Positions 16,609 through 27,023 of a stretch of 64,000 nt of DNA are shown here, piece by piece. Under the pieces are notes generated by a model, which did not search any database, was not told the DNA's origin, and saw only the letters and a program-made list of their open reading frames with translations. The stretch lies in contig NZ_JACHDS010000001.1 in NCBI RefSeq assembly GCF_014201195.1, positions 1,488,001 through 1,552,000 on the forward strand, in the 5' to 3' direction. The stretch's first letter is position 1, and each line of letters begins with the position of its first letter. The DNA comes from Nocardiopsis mwathae (GTDB lineage Bacteria; Actinomycetota; Actinomycetes; Streptosporangiales; Streptosporangiaceae). A program made the position numbers and the translations under genes.

Positions 16609-18305
16609 CCACCACCGACATCGCCGCCATCCCCGAACGGGCCTTCGGCGCCTCGCACGCCTGGACGCTGGTGCTGTGCGCCCTGTTCATCGTCGTGACC
16701 CTGGCCATCACCCTGCGGGCACGCCGCACCACCCGCGCAGCCGTCGACTTCTACGCCGGAGGCCGCAGCTTCAGCAGCACCCAGAACGGGCTCGCCCTGA
16801 CCGGCGACTACCTGTCGGCCGCGTCCTTCCTGGGGATCGCGGGCATGATCGCGCTGCAGGGCTACGACGGCTTCCTCTACTCCATCGGCTTCCTGGTGGC
16901 GTGGCTGCTCGTGCTGCCGATGGCGGAGCTGATCCGCAACACCGGCCGCTTCACCCTGGCCGACATCCCGGCGTTCCGGATGCGCCGGATGCGGATCCGG
17001 CTCGCCTGCGCCACCTCCACGGTGACCGTCAGCGTCTTCTACCTGATCGCCCAGATGGTGGGGGCGGGGGCGCTGGTGACCGTCCTGCTGGGTATCGCCG
17101 AGGGCGGGACCTTCCTCGGCCTGACGGCCTCGCAGACCAAGACCGCCGCGATCGTCTTCGTCGGCCTGCTGATGATCGTCTATGTCATGTACGGCGGTAT
17201 GAAGGCGGCCACGTGGCTGCAGATCATCAAGGCGTTCCTGCTCCTGTTCGGCACGATGCTGATGTCGTTCATGGTGCTGGCCGTGTTCGGGTTCAACGTC
17301 AGCGCTCTGCTGGGCAGCGCCGCCGAGGCCAGCGGCCAGGGGCAGGCGTTCCTGGAGCCGGGACAGCGCTTCGGGGTCGAGGTCCCCGGCGATCCCGTGC
17401 AGACCCTGTTCAACAAGCTCGACCTGTTCAGCCTGGGGCTGGCGCTCGTGCTCGGCACCGCCGCGCTGCCGCACATCCTGATCCGCTTCTACACGGTGCC
17501 CGACGGGCGCGCCGCGCGCACCTCGGTCAACCGCACCATTCTGCTGGTCGGCACCTTCTACCTGATGACGCTGGCCCTGGGCTTCGGGGCGGCCGCGCTG
17601 GTCGGACCGGAACGCATCCGGGCCCAGGACCCGGCGGGCAACACCGCCGTGCCGCTGCTGGCCGCGGAGCTCGGCAGGATCGCCGGGGGGCCGGCGGGCG
17701 CCGCCGTGATGCTCGCGTTCATCAGCTCGGTCGCGCTGGCCACCATCCTCGCCGTCATCGCCAGTCTCACCCTGGCGTCGTCCTCCTCGGTGGCCCACGA
17801 CATCTTCGGGCACATCCTCATGTGGGGCCGCCCCAAGGAGTCCCAGGAGGTCGGCGTCGCGCGGTTCTCCGCCGTCATGATCGGGGTCGTGGCGATCACG
17901 CTGGCGATCCGGGCGCAGAATCTCAACGTGGCGTTCCTCGTCGGGCTCGCGTTCGCCATCGCCGCCGCCGCCAACCTCCCGGTGATCGTGCTGTCGCTGT
18001 TCTGGCGCCGGTTCAACACCCGGGGGGTCGAATGGGGCATCTACGGCGGACTGAGCGCGTCACTGCTGCTGGTGCTGCTGTCGCCGGTGATGTCGGGCAA
18101 GACCGACCCCCGGACGGGGGAGAACCTGTCGCTGCTGCCCGACTGGATCGACATCCAGGTCTTCCCCCTGGAGAATCCCGGCCTGGTCGCGATCCCGCTC
18201 GGTTTCGCCTTCGCCGTCATCGGCACCCTCCTCTCCGAGGAGCGCAACGCCGACCGCTTCCAGGAGCTGCGGGTGCGGGCGCTCACCGGACTGGGGGTGA
18301 AGTAG
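16605..18305 (+). CDS. actP: cation/acetate symporter (sodium:solute symporter family)
   Basis: 566-residue carrier of the SSS family with about 13-14 membrane helices, importing short monocarboxylates such as acetate or pyruvate with a cation. Seen: VDFYAGGRSFSSTQNGLALTGDYLSAASFLGIAGM in the first helices, a hallmark of ActP/MctC carriers. FISSVALATILAVIASLTLASSSSVAHDI, the family's sodium-site helix, appears later. GTG 16605 overlaps the DUF485 stop. An extra 50-residue loop (about 510-540: SPVMSGKTDPRTGENLSLLPDW) is typical of actinobacterial members. ActP versus MctC is not decidable from sequence alone. Confidence 0.88.
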   Translation: MTTTDIAAIPERAFGASHAWTLVLCALFIVVTLAITLRARRTTRAAVDFYAGGRSFSSTQNGLALTGDYLSAASFLGIAGMIALQGYDGFLYSIGFLVAWLLVLPMAELIRNTGRFTLADIPAFRMRRMRIRLACATSTVTVSVFYLIAQMVGAGALVTVLLGIAEGGTFLGLTASQTKTAAIVFVGLLMIVYVMYGGMKAATWLQIIKAFLLLFGTMLMSFMVLAVFGFNVSALLGSAAEASGQGQAFLEPGQRFGVEVPGDPVQTLFNKLDLFSLGLALVLGTAALPHILIRFYTVPDGRAARTSVNRTILLVGTFYLMTLALGFGAAALVGPERIRAQDPAGNTAVPLLAAELGRIAGGPAGAAVMLAFISSVALATILAVIASLTLASSSSVAHDIFGHILMWGRPKESQEVGVARFSAVMIGVVAITLAIRAQNLNVAFLVGLAFAIAAAANLPVIVLSLFWRRFNTRGVEWGIYGGLSASLLLVLLSPVMSGKTDPRTGENLSLLPDWIDIQVFPLENPGLVAIPLGFAFAVIGTLLSEERNADRFQELRVRALTGLGVK

Positions 18306-18395
18306 GCCGACCGGTGGGCGGGCGGCACGATCCGGAACCGACGCGCCGCCGAGCCGTGCACACCCGCGGCACCACCCGGCACGCCCCGCTGACGG

Positions 18396-18445
18396 CGACG
18401 GCCCCGCCCCCCCGAGATCCGACCGACAAGGGGGCAGGGCCGTCG
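18396..18445. terminator. bidirectional terminator
   Basis: Sixteen-position stem with one mismatch (18396-18411 with 18430-18445; core CGACGGCCC/GGGCCGTCG) and an 18-base loop, between convergent symporter and pgl genes. Confidence 0.75.
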
Positions 18446-18473
18446 AAGCCGCTGAGAGGCGCGTGCGCGAGCG

Positions 18474-19256
18474 CTAGAGAGCGCCGGGGACCTCCAGGCC
18501 CTCGGGGAGCTTGGCCGCGGCGGCGCGATCCAGCAGGAACAGGGTGCGGTTGCGGCCGCGGGCGCCGCAGGCCGGGACCTGCACCGCCCCGCCGTCTCCC
18601 AGGGCCATGCGCACGGCGTCGGCCTTGCCCTCTCCGCCGGCCAGGACCCACACCTCGTGGGAGGCGCGGATGGCCGGGAGGGTCAGCGACACCCGGGTGG
18701 GCGGCGGCTTGGGGGCACCGTGCACCGCCACCACGGTCCGCTCCTCCTCGTACAGCGCGGGCTGGCCGGGGAACAGCGAGGCCACGTGCGTGTCGGGGCC
18801 GATGCCCAGCAGGCAGATGTCGAACGACGGCACCCCCGCGTGGTCCTCGGGGCGCGCCGAACGCGCCAGATCCTGGGCGTACCGCTCGGCACCGGGCTCC
18901 GGGACGTCCCCGTCGGGACCGTCCGACGCCGGCATCGGGTGGACACGCTCCGGGGCGACCGCCACGTGGTCCAGCAGCGCCTCGCGCGCCTGGGTCTCGT
19001 TGCGTTCCGGATCGCCGGCGGGCAGGAAGCGCTCGTCGCCCCACCAGATGTCCAGTCGGCGCCAGTCGATGGCGTCGCGCGCCGGGGCCTGGGCGAGCTC
19101 GCGCAACACGGCGATACCGACCCCGCCGCCGGTGAGCACGATCGACGCCGTGCCCCGCGCGGCCTGCGCGTCGACCAGCCGGGTCACGATGCGCGCCGCC
19201 GTGGCCTTGGCCAGCAGGGCGGCATCGGGGTGAACGATGATGCGGGGAGCGGTCAC
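18474..19256 (-). CDS. pgl: 6-phosphogluconolactonase
   Basis: Hydrolyses 6-phospho-D-glucono-1,5-lactone, the second oxidative pentose-phosphate step. 260 residues of the DevB/SOL type. Motifs: LTGGGVGIAVLREL near residue 40, then WWGDERFLPAGDPERNETQAREALLDH (the family signature with catalytic His/Arg neighbourhood) and LGIGPDTHVASLFPG. Starts with GTG in a GTGA overlap with the opcA stop, so it is coupled to opcA and zwf. Last gene of the cluster, facing a terminator shared with the symporter. Confidence 0.94.
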   Translation of the reverse strand: MTAPRIIVHPDAALLAKATAARIVTRLVDAQAARGTASIVLTGGGVGIAVLRELAQAPARDAIDWRRLDIWWGDERFLPAGDPERNETQAREALLDHVAVAPERVHPMPASDGPDGDVPEPGAERYAQDLARSARPEDHAGVPSFDICLLGIGPDTHVASLFPGQPALYEEERTVVAVHGAPKPPPTRVSLTLPAIRASHEVWVLAGGEGKADAVRMALGDGGAVQVPACGARGRNRTLFLLDRAAAAKLPEGLEVPGAL

Positions 19257-20179
19257 GCCGTCGCCCCCGATCGCTGCAGTCGGGTGCCCACGTGCTTGGC
19301 GGTCCTCTCATAGATCTCGTCGGCGTCCAGGCGGCGCAGCTCCTCGGCGAGCGCCTCGGCGGCGCCTCGCATCGACAGCGCCACCTGCTGGTCGGGCTGG
19401 TTGGGCCGCGACAGGGTCGCCACCCGGCCGTCCACCCGGGTGAGCGCGATGTCGCCGCAGTCGGTGATGAGCCGGGTGCCGGTGATGCCGGGGCCGTCGG
19501 ACTCGGTGCGCTCCACCGGTACCTCCAGCTGGTCGGAGAGCCAGGAGGCGAGGAGTTCGGCGCTGGGGTAGTGCGGTTCGGCGGTGACCTCGGCCGCCGT
19601 CACCCAGCCGCACGGCTGGTCCATGGTGCTGGCCAGCAGCGAGCGCCACGGGGTCAGCCGGGTCCAGGTGAGGTCGGTGTCGCCGGGCCGGTAGTGCCGG
19701 ACACGGCTGAGCAGGTCGGCGACGGGGTCCTCGGCACGCAGCGCGTCGGTGATGCGCCGGTGCGCCATCTGGCCGATCGGGTCGGCCGCGGGGTCGTGCG
19801 GTCCGACGCCCGGCCACCACGCCACCACCGGGGCGTCGGGCACCAGCAGCGGGGTGACGACGGAGTCGGGGTGGTCGCCCAGCGGGCCGTACAGGCGCAG
19901 CAGCACCGCCTCACCCGGGCCCGCGGTACCGGGGCGGCGGATCTCGGCGTCGATGGCGGGTTCGGCGTCCGGGTCGCGGCGGATCAGCGCGATGACCCGC
20001 GAGGGGTGCTCGCGGCCGGCCTCGGTGGCGGCGCGCACGGCGTCGTAGTGGTCGGCCTCGTCGGTGACGATGACGAGGGTCAGCACCATGTTCATCGCGC
20101 CGCCGCCGACGCTGTTCCGCTCGGCGGCCAGCTCCTCGGAGATCTGGGAGGTGGTGGTGCGCGGCAGGTAGAGCGTCAT
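19253..20179 (-). CDS. opcA: glucose-6-phosphate dehydrogenase assembly protein OpcA
   Basis: 308 residues, the normal OpcA size. OpcA is required for assembly or activity of G6PDH in cyanobacteria and actinobacteria. Seen: an N-terminal TSQISEELAAERNSVGGGAMNMVLTLVIVT, then a central SVVTPLLVPDAPVVAWWPG and TPWRSLLASTMDQP, both characteristic of the family. ATG 20179 follows GGAGGAG and overlaps the zwf stop in ATGA; its own stop overlaps pgl. This tight zwf-opcA-pgl coupling fits production of a complex. Long in-frame extension into zwf is not a protein. Confidence 0.94.
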   Translation of the reverse strand: MTLYLPRTTTSQISEELAAERNSVGGGAMNMVLTLVIVTDEADHYDAVRAATEAGREHPSRVIALIRRDPDAEPAIDAEIRRPGTAGPGEAVLLRLYGPLGDHPDSVVTPLLVPDAPVVAWWPGVGPHDPAADPIGQMAHRRITDALRAEDPVADLLSRVRHYRPGDTDLTWTRLTPWRSLLASTMDQPCGWVTAAEVTAEPHYPSAELLASWLSDQLEVPVERTESDGPGITGTRLITDCGDIALTRVDGRVATLSRPNQPDQQVALSMRGAAEALAEELRRLDADEIYERTAKHVGTRLQRSGATA

Positions 20180-21705
20180 GGTCTCCTCCATTGGCGGCCG
20201 TCGCGGGCGAGCAGGTCGTGCGCCGAGGGCGGGCCCCACGTTCCGGCGGCGTAGGCGTCGGGACGGCCGTTCTTGGCCCAGAACTCCTCGATCGGGTCGA
20301 GGATCTTCCACGACAGCTCGACCTCCTCCTGGCGGGGGAAGAGCGGCGGGTCGCCGATGAGCACGTCGAGGATGAGACGCTCGTAGGCCTCCGGGCTGGA
20401 CTCGGTGAACGACTGGCCGTAGGCGAAGTCCATGGTCACGTCGCGCACCTCCATGGCGGCGCCCGGGACTTTGGAGCCGAACCGCAGGGTGACGCCCTCG
20501 TCCGGCTGGATACGCAGGACCAGCGCGTTCTGCCCGAGGTCGGCCACGTCGGTCTTGCTGAACACCTGGTGCGGAGCGCGCTGGAAGACCAGCGCCACCT
20601 CGGTCACCCGGCGGCCCAGCCGCTTGCCGGTTCGCAGGTAGAACGGCACCCCGGCCCAGCGGCGGGTGTTCACGCCCAGCTTCATCGCGGCGTAGGTCTC
20701 GGTGACCGAGTCGGAGGGGATGCCGTCCTCCTCCAGATAGCCCGACACCTGCGCGCCGCCCTGCCAGCCACCCGCGTACTGGCCGCGCGCGGTGCCGGCG
20801 GCGAGGTCCGGCGGCAGTGTCACCGCCGACAGCGCCTTCTCCTTCTCCAACCGGATGTCGTCGGCCCTGAAGGACACCGGTTCCTCCATCGCCACCAGCG
20901 CCAGCAGCTGCAGCAGGTGGTTCTGGATGACGTCGCGCGCCGCGCCGATGCCGTCGTAGTACCCGGCGCGGCCGCCCACGCCGATGTCCTCGGCCATGGT
21001 GATCTGCACGTGGTCGACGTAGTTGCGGTTCCACAGCGGCTCGAAGAGCGTGTTGGCGAACCGCAGCGCCATGATGTTCTGGACGGTCTCCTTGCCCAGG
21101 TAGTGGTCGATGCGGAAGACCGAGGCGGGCGGGAACACGTCGTCGATGACCGCGTTGAGGTCCCGGGCGCTGTGCAGGTCGTGGCCGAACGGCTTCTCCA
21201 CGATGACGCGGCGCCAGGCGTCCTCGCGGGACTCGGCGAGCCCGGAGCGCTTCAGCTGGGTGACGACCGTGGGGAAGAGCTTGGGCGGCAGCGACAGGTA
21301 GAACGCGTAGTTGCCGCCGGTGCCGCGCCGGGCGTCCAGGTCGCGGACGGTCCGGGCCAGCTCGTCGAACACCGCGTCGTCGTGCAGTTCACCCTGCACG
21401 TAGCGCACGCCCTCGCTGAGCTGGCGCCAGACGTCCTCCCGGAAGGGAGTGCGGGCGTGCTCGCGGACGGCGTCGTGCGCGAGCTGCGCGAAGTCCTCGT
21501 CCTGCCACTCCCGGCGGGCCACCCCCACCAGGCCGAAGCCCGGCGGCAGCAGGCCGCGGTTGGCCAGGTCGTAGATGGCCGGGAGCAGCTTCTTGCGGGC
21601 GAGGTCGCCCGTGACGCCGAACAGGACGAGCACGCTCGGCCCGGCGACGCGGGGCAACCGCCGGTCGGAGAGGCTGCGCAGCGGATTCGGGATCGCTCCC
21701 GGCAT
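20176..21705 (-). CDS. zwf: glucose-6-phosphate 1-dehydrogenase
   Basis: Oxidises glucose-6-phosphate to 6-phosphogluconolactone with NADP+, the entry to the oxidative pentose-phosphate route. 509 residues. Cofactor loop GVTGDLARKKLLPA near residue 31, the substrate signature RIDHYLGKE with the catalytic His at about residue 200, and VEKPFGHDL just before it. ATG 21705 is preferred. An in-frame GTG five codons upstream (VKEPV) is a real alternative, and further upstream is spacer. Coupled to opcA by a 4-base overlap. Confidence 0.95.
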   Translation of the reverse strand: MPGAIPNPLRSLSDRRLPRVAGPSVLVLFGVTGDLARKKLLPAIYDLANRGLLPPGFGLVGVARREWQDEDFAQLAHDAVREHARTPFREDVWRQLSEGVRYVQGELHDDAVFDELARTVRDLDARRGTGGNYAFYLSLPPKLFPTVVTQLKRSGLAESREDAWRRVIVEKPFGHDLHSARDLNAVIDDVFPPASVFRIDHYLGKETVQNIMALRFANTLFEPLWNRNYVDHVQITMAEDIGVGGRAGYYDGIGAARDVIQNHLLQLLALVAMEEPVSFRADDIRLEKEKALSAVTLPPDLAAGTARGQYAGGWQGGAQVSGYLEEDGIPSDSVTETYAAMKLGVNTRRWAGVPFYLRTGKRLGRRVTEVALVFQRAPHQVFSKTDVADLGQNALVLRIQPDEGVTLRFGSKVPGAAMEVRDVTMDFAYGQSFTESSPEAYERLILDVLIGDPPLFPRQEEVELSWKILDPIEEFWAKNGRPDAYAAGTWGPPSAHDLLARDGRQWRRP

Positions 21706-21868
21706 CACCGGTTCTTTCACCTTCGACGAACTCCCCGTGTGGTGGTGTGCGGCCGTGCCTGCGGTCGTGTCAGAGACGACGTGCGGAGATCGAATCGTCC
21801 GCCGCCCGGCGGGTCCCTGTCGCCGGAACACGCGGGGACCCGCCGAAGCGGCACCGATCTCCTGTCCT

Positions 21869-21891
21869 CGCGGCCGCAGAGAGCGGCCGCG
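21869..21891 (-). terminator. hairpin between tal and zwf
   Basis: CGCGGCCGC (21869-21877) and its complement (21883-21891) form a 9-bp stem around AGAGA, seven bases after the tal stop. It could end or attenuate the tkt-tal message before zwf. Confidence 0.55.
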
Positions 21892-21897
21892 GAGGGT

Positions 21898-23004
21898 TCA
21901 GCCCGCCGAGCCCAGGCGGTCGGTGACCATGGCCAGCAGGCTCTCCCAGGACTTCTCGAACTTCAGGACGCCGTCGTCTTCGAGCAGCTTGACGACGTCG
22001 TCCATGTCGATCCCGGCATCGGCGAGGGCCGCGAGGTCGGCGCGGGCCCGGTCGTAAGTGTCGCGCACGGTGTCACCGGTGATCTCACCGTGGTCGGCGG
22101 TGGCCTCCAGGGTGGCCTCCGGCATGGTGTTGACGGTGCCGGGCGCCACGAGTTCGGTGACGTACAGCGTGTCGGGGTAGGCCGGGTCCTTGACGCCGGT
22201 GGACGCCCACAGCGGGCGCTGCGGCCGTGCTCCGTCGGCCTCCAGGGCCTTCCACCGCCGCGAGCCGAAGACCTCCTCGTAGGCCTCGTAGGCCAGGCGG
22301 GCGTTGGCGAGGGCGGCGCGGCCGCGCAGCGCCTTGGCGGCGTCGGTGCCGATCGCCTCCAGGCGCTTGTCGATCTCGGAGTCGACGCGGCTGACGAAGA
22401 ACGACGCCACCGACTGGATACGCGACAGGTCGTGCCCGTTGGCCGAGGCCTGCTCCAGACCGGCGAGGAAGGCGTCCATGACCGCCCGGTAGCGCTCCAG
22501 CGAGAAGATCAGCGTGACGTTGACGCTGATGCCCTCCGCCAGCGCCGCCGTGATGGCCGGAAGGCCCTCGACGGTGGCCGGGATCTTGATCATCAGGTTG
22601 GGGCGGTCCACCATCCACCACAGGGCGCGCGCCTCGGCGACGGTGCGCTCGGTGTCGCGCGCCAGCCGGGGGTCCACCTCCAGGGAGACCCGGCCGTCGA
22701 CGCGGTCGGTGGAGTCGTACAGCGGGCGCAGCACGTCGGCCGCCCAGCGGATGTCGTAGCCGGTGATGAAGCGGACCGCCTCATCGACCGAGACTCCGCG
22801 CGCGGCGAGGTCACGCAGCTGCGCGTCGTAGGCGTCGCCCTCCTTGAGGGCCTTCTCGAAGATCGTCGGGTTGGATGTGACCCCGACGACGCTGCGGGTG
22901 TCGATCAGCTCCCGGAGGTTGCCGGAGCGCAGCCGCTCGCGGCTGATGTCGTCCAGCCAGACGGCGACGCCCTCGCCGGACAGCTTCTGCAGCGGATTGG
23001 TCAT
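21898..23004 (-). CDS. tal: transaldolase
   Basis: Moves a dihydroxyacetone unit between sedoheptulose-7-phosphate and glyceraldehyde-3-phosphate. 368 residues, the long actinobacterial form. Motifs: [15 protein letters not shown] at about residue 40, NLMIKIPAT with the Schiff-base lysine near residue 145, and [18 protein letters not shown] start. Downstream of tkt on the same strand with two hairpins in the 138-base gap, so it may be partly independent. Confidence 0.95.
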   Translation of the reverse strand: MTNPLQKLSGEGVAVWLDDISRERLRSGNLRELIDTRSVVGVTSNPTIFEKALKEGDAYDAQLRDLAARGVSVDEAVRFITGYDIRWAADVLRPLYDSTDRVDGRVSLEVDPRLARDTERTVAEARALWWMVDRPNLMIKIPATVEGLPAITAALAEGISVNVTLIFSLERYRAVMDAFLAGLEQASANGHDLSRIQSVASFFVSRVDSEIDKRLEAIGTDAAKALRGRAALANARLAYEAYEEVFGSRRWKALEADGARPQRPLWASTGVKDPAYPDTLYVTELVAPGTVNTMPEATLEATADHGEITGDTVRDTYDRARADLAALADAGIDMDDVVKLLEDDGVLKFEKSWESLLAMVTDRLGSAG

Positions 23005-23042
23005 CTGCTCTTCGCCTCTTCACTCGTCGGGCCCGGCCGTGT

Positions 23043-23114
23043 CCCCGGCGCCCTGCCTCGCGGGGCGCCGGGGTGGTGCGCGGCGCCCGATGTACGCGGG
23101 GAGGGCCCTCCCCG
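23043..23114 (-). other. two GC hairpins in the tkt-tal gap
   Basis: An 11-bp stem (CCCCGGCGCCC at 23043-23053 with 23063-23073) lies just upstream of tal. A perfect 18-bp palindrome (23097-23114, centre GGGCCC) lies nearer tkt. Together they look like a terminator or attenuator separating tkt from tal, although neither has a T-run. Confidence 0.5.
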
Positions 23115-23142
23115 GTGCGGTGGAGGACCCTCCTCATAACAC

Positions 23143-25263
23143 TCAGTTTCCGGTTGTCGTTCCCCGCTCGCCGCCGAGCTTGGCCATGCTGGCGTGCACC
23201 GCGGCGACGACGCGGTCGGGCGTGAGCCCGAACTGCTCGTAGAGCGTCTGGTAGGGCGCGGACGCGCCGAAGTGCTCCAGGCTGACGGTCTCACCGGCGT
23301 CGCCGACGAACTCGCGCCACCCCATGCCGATGCCGGCCTCGACCGCGACGCGGGCGCGCACCGACGGCGGCAGCACGTGCTGGCGGTAGGCGTCGTCCTG
23401 TTCGCGGAACCACTCGACGCTGGGCATGGACACCACGCGGGTGGGGGTGCCGGACTCTTCGAGCCGCTTGCGGCCCTCCAGCGCGATGGCGACCTCGCTG
23501 CCGGTGGCGATGACGATCGCCCGGGGCTTGCCGTCGGACGCCTCGGCGAGGATGTAGCCGCCCTTGGCGGTGGCCTCGGCGTCGCCCAGCTCGGAGCGGT
23601 CGAGGGTCGGGACGTTCTGCCGGGTCAGCGCGAGCGCGACGGGGCGGTCGCCGTTGCACATGATCTGGCGCCAGGCCACCGCGGTCTCGTTGGCGTCGGC
23701 CGGGCGGACGACGTCCAGGCCGGGGATGGCGCGCAGCGACCACAGGTGCTCGACCGGCTGGTGGGTCGGGCCGTCCTCGCCCAGCCCGATGGAGTCGTGC
23801 GTCCAGACGTAGGTCACGGGGAGCTTCATCAGCGCTGCGAGCCGCACCGCCGGGCGCATGTAGTCGCTGAACACCAGGAAGGTGCCGCCGTAGGGACGGG
23901 TGGGGCCGTGCAGCGCGATGCCGTTGAGGATCGAGCCCATGCCATGCTCGCGGATGCCGAAGTGCAGCACCCGGCCGTAGCGGTTGCCGGAGAACGCCTT
24001 GGTGGAGTACTCCTCCGGGATGAAGGAGGGCTCGCCCTTGGGCGTGGTGTTGTTGGACCCGGCCAGGTCGGCCGACCCGCCCCACAGCTCCGGCAGCACC
24101 GGCGCGATGGCGTTGAGCACCTCGCCGCTGGCCTTGCGCGTGGCCATGCCCTTCTCACTGGGCTCGAAGACGGGCAGGGCGTCCTCCCAGCCGTCGGGCA
24201 GCTTGCCCGCGGCCAGCCGGTCGAACAGCTCGGCGCGCTCGCCGGCCGGGCTCCGCCAGCCTTCGAACGCCTCCTCCCAGGCGGTGCGTGCGGCGCGGCC
24301 GCGGTCGACGGCCTTGCGGGTGTGGGCCAGCAGCTCCTCGGGGACGTCGAAGGACGCCTCGGGGTCGAGCCCGAGGATCTTCTTGGTCGCGGCGATCTCG
24401 TCCTCGCCCAGGGCGGCGCCGTGCACGGCGCCGGTGTTCTGCTTGTTCGGTGCCGGCCAGCCGATGATGGTGCGCAGCTTGATGAACGAGGGCCGCTCGG
24501 TCTCGGCCTGGGCGGCCAGGACGGCGCGGTGCAGCGCCTCGACGTCCTCGGTGTAGGCCTCGCCCGCGGTCCAGTCGACCTCCTGGACGTGCCAGCCGTA
24601 GGCGGCGTAGCGGGCGGCGACGTCCTCGGAGAAGGCGATCTGGGTGTCGTCCTCGATGGAGATGTGGTTGTCGTCCCACAGGACGATCAGGTTGCCCAGC
24701 TTCTGCGTGCCGGCCAGCGCGCTGGCCTCGTGGCTGACCCCCTCCTGGACGTCGCCGTCGGAGCAGATGGCGTAGACGAAGTGGTCGAAGGGGCTCTCCC
24801 CGGGCGCGGTCTCCGGGTCGAACAGGCCGCGCTCGCGGCGCGCCGCCATGGCCATGCCCACGGCGTTGCCGATGCCCTGGCCCAGCGGTCCGGTGGTGGT
24901 CTCCACGCCCGCGGTGTGCCCGTACTCGGGGTGGCCGGGGGTGAGGCTGTCCCACTGGCGCAGCCGCTTGATGTCGTCCAGGCTCAGCCCGTATCCGGCC
25001 AGGAACAGCTGGATGTAGAGGGTGAGGCTGGAGTGGCCGCAGGAGAGGACGAAGCGGTCGCGGCCCACCCAGGACGGCTCGCTGGGGTCGTGCCGCATGA
25101 CCTTCTGGAAGAGCAGGTAGGCGGCTGGGGCGAGACTCATCGCGGTCCCCGGGTGGCCGGAGCCCGCCTCCTCGACCGCGTCCATCGCCAGGGCGCGGAC
25201 CACATCGACGGCACGCCGGTCGAGGTCCGACCAGTCAAGGGCTTGGGAAGTGTCGATGTTCAC
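23143..25263 (-). CDS. tkt: transketolase
   Basis: Thiamine-diphosphate enzyme that transfers two-carbon ketol units in the non-oxidative pentose-phosphate pathway. 706 residues. The N-terminal domain shows [19 protein letters not shown]. The ThDP/Mg motif [14 protein letters not shown]...WDDN sits near residue 160, and the mid-domain shows [21 protein letters not shown] 25263 gives the standard N-terminus; a longer start (ATG, MRERSPEAR) is possible. First gene of the pentose-phosphate cluster, divergent from ctaB, which is a conserved actinobacterial arrangement. Confidence 0.95.
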   Translation of the reverse strand: MNIDTSQALDWSDLDRRAVDVVRALAMDAVEEAGSGHPGTAMSLAPAAYLLFQKVMRHDPSEPSWVGRDRFVLSCGHSSLTLYIQLFLAGYGLSLDDIKRLRQWDSLTPGHPEYGHTAGVETTTGPLGQGIGNAVGMAMAARRERGLFDPETAPGESPFDHFVYAICSDGDVQEGVSHEASALAGTQKLGNLIVLWDDNHISIEDDTQIAFSEDVAARYAAYGWHVQEVDWTAGEAYTEDVEALHRAVLAAQAETERPSFIKLRTIIGWPAPNKQNTGAVHGAALGEDEIAATKKILGLDPEASFDVPEELLAHTRKAVDRGRAARTAWEEAFEGWRSPAGERAELFDRLAAGKLPDGWEDALPVFEPSEKGMATRKASGEVLNAIAPVLPELWGGSADLAGSNNTTPKGEPSFIPEEYSTKAFSGNRYGRVLHFGIREHGMGSILNGIALHGPTRPYGGTFLVFSDYMRPAVRLAALMKLPVTYVWTHDSIGLGEDGPTHQPVEHLWSLRAIPGLDVVRPADANETAVAWRQIMCNGDRPVALALTRQNVPTLDRSELGDAEATAKGGYILAEASDGKPRAIVIATGSEVAIALEGRKRLEESGTPTRVVSMPSVEWFREQDDAYRQHVLPPSVRARVAVEAGIGMGWREFVGDAGETVSLEHFGASAPYQTLYEQFGLTPDRVVAAVHASMAKLGGERGTTTGN

Positions 25264-25929
25264 GCGGGCTTCAGGGCTCCTTTCACGCATCCAGCCGATA
25301 CCCGGACACCTCGGCCGGGGACCGTGAATGTGAGGTTGTCCATCTCTGTGGTGATCTGCCGAGCGATCCGCGCGCAGGGGAACCGGCACGGGGTCGGCGG
25401 CCGAGTCACGGCGGCGCGACCGGGTACCCCGGAGAACGCGGCAGGTGTGACCAACTGCGAGCTTACCGCCCACATGGGCTCCGCGCCTGTCTGGGATGTC
25501 ACAAATGAGCTTACCCCGCCACACCTGAGCGGCGGGTGGGAGCGGCGGAGCGTGGCGTGCCCGGCCTTCCGGTGCCGGATATGGGAAGCTGTGGAGGCTG
25601 CGCGGCGCGCCCGAGAGGCCGATCCGACGGCGCGGTGCGGCCGGTGCGGCGGGTACGTGGCGACGATGTGCGGCGGCGCGGGGCGGAACCGGGCGGAGTG
25701 GCGGGACGAACCCCGGTCAAAGGTGCGCCGGAGGAAGTACTACAGTATGTCGTTGACGGGGCTTACGGCATCTTGACCCGAGCGTCTGGAGTGACCTGGA
25801 TCCCCGCTGTGGCGAGCAGTGAAGATCCCTGATTTCTTTGAGGTTCAGCGTGTCTTTGTCCGTAGGACGGATCATCCCCGCACTCCCCGAGGCGACGGCC
25901 CCCGCGCGGCCGGGAACACGGCGGCACTG
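25264..25929. other. divergent tkt/ctaB intergenic region with repeats
   Basis: About 660 bases holding both promoters. GAGCTTACC followed by a CGCC-CACA-like tail occurs twice in the same direction (from 25459 and from 25507). Around it an 8-bp inverted pair, CAGGTGTG (25442-25449) and CACACCTG (25520-25527), brackets about 70 bases. These could be regulator sites. A frame at 25536-25832 is open but has no protein-like features. I call no gene here. Confidence 0.4.
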
Positions 25930-26910
25930 ATGGCACTGATGAACCGATCCGCCGACGACGCCTCCGGGGCGCGTCCCGACGAGTCGACCGAGGATTCACC
26001 GCGCACCACCCCCTCCTTCGGTGACTACGTCCGGGCCTATGTCGCCCTGTCCAAGCCGCGCGTGATCGAGCTGCTGCTGATCACCACCATCCCGGTGATG
26101 TTCGTGGCGGCCGGCGGGGTGCCCCCGCTGTGGACCGCGGTCGCCACCCTGCTGTTCGGCACCATGTCGGCGGCGAGCGCGAACGCCATCAACTGCTACA
26201 TCGACCGCGACATCGACCAGGAGATGCGGCGCACCCGCCGCCGCCCGGTCGCCATGGCCCAGGTCACCCCCCGCGGCGCCATGGTCTACGGGCTGGTGCT
26301 GGCCGTGGGCTCGACCGTCGGCTTCGCGGTGTTCGTGAACTGGCTGTCGGCCGCGCTGTCGGTGTTCGCGATCGCCTTCTACATCTTCGTCTACACGATG
26401 CTGCTCAAGCGGCGCACCGCGCAGAACGTCGTGTGGGGCGGCATCGCCGGCTGCATGCCGGTCCTCATCGGCTGGTCGGCCATCACCGAGCGGCTCGACT
26501 GGGCCCCCTTCATCCTCTTCCTGGTCGTGTTCTTCTGGACACCGCCGCACACCTGGGCGCTGGCCATGCGCTACCGGGAGGACTACGCGGCGGCCAAGGT
26601 CCCGATGCTGCCGGTGGTCGCCGGTGACCGCCGCGTCATGCTGGAATGCGTCGCCTACAGCTGGGCCACCGTGCTGGTGTCGCTGCTGCTGTGGCCGGTC
26701 GCCGGGACGACGCTGGTCTACCCGGTGGTCGCGGCCGTACTGGGTGCGCTGCTGCTCGTGCAGGCCCACCGCCTGCTGGCCAAGGTCAACGCCGGGGTCA
26801 CCGGGGCCAAGCTGCAGACGATGGGCTTCTTCCACCTCTCCAACGCCTACCTGGCCCTGCTGTTCTGCGCCGTGACCGTCGACCCGCTGCTGGCGGGCAT
26901 CGTGCCCTGA
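25930..26910 (+). CDS. ctaB: protoheme IX farnesyltransferase (heme O synthase)
   Basis: Integral membrane prenyltransferase that adds farnesyl to heme b, making heme O for the aa3 oxidase. 326 residues from ATG 25930 with about nine helices. The first Asp-rich motif is [22 protein letters not shown]; the second is [28 protein letters not shown]. The start is uncertain: ATG 25930 and ATG 25939 are in frame, neither with a good ribosome site, and an in-frame GTG at 25819 would add a low-complexity 37-residue tail. Works with ctaA, found two genes on. Confidence 0.93.
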   Translation: MALMNRSADDASGARPDESTEDSPRTTPSFGDYVRAYVALSKPRVIELLLITTIPVMFVAAGGVPPLWTAVATLLFGTMSAASANAINCYIDRDIDQEMRRTRRRPVAMAQVTPRGAMVYGLVLAVGSTVGFAVFVNWLSAALSVFAIAFYIFVYTMLLKRRTAQNVVWGGIAGCMPVLIGWSAITERLDWAPFILFLVVFFWTPPHTWALAMRYREDYAAAKVPMLPVVAGDRRVMLECVAYSWATVLVSLLLWPVAGTTLVYPVVAAVLGALLLVQAHRLLAKVNAGVTGAKLQTMGFFHLSNAYLALLFCAVTVDPLLAGIVP

Positions 26911-27023
26911 CCCGCGCGGCGACCGCCACCGGGCGGTGGGCCGCTCCCGCGGCCCGCCCGACCGGCCCACCGAACGGCGCGGACGGGCCCTGACGAGCCC
27001 TGGAACCGTTACCATCTGGGGCC

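Noticed and set aside
20191-25776. Two very long plus-strand frames (about 980 and 860 codons) across zwf, tal and tkt
   Set aside because: They are antisense to secure genes and have no start context or domain.
25536-25832. A 98-codon frame in the tkt/ctaB gap
   Set aside because: Composition is Gly/Arg-rich, with no ribosome site, and it runs into the ctaB leader.
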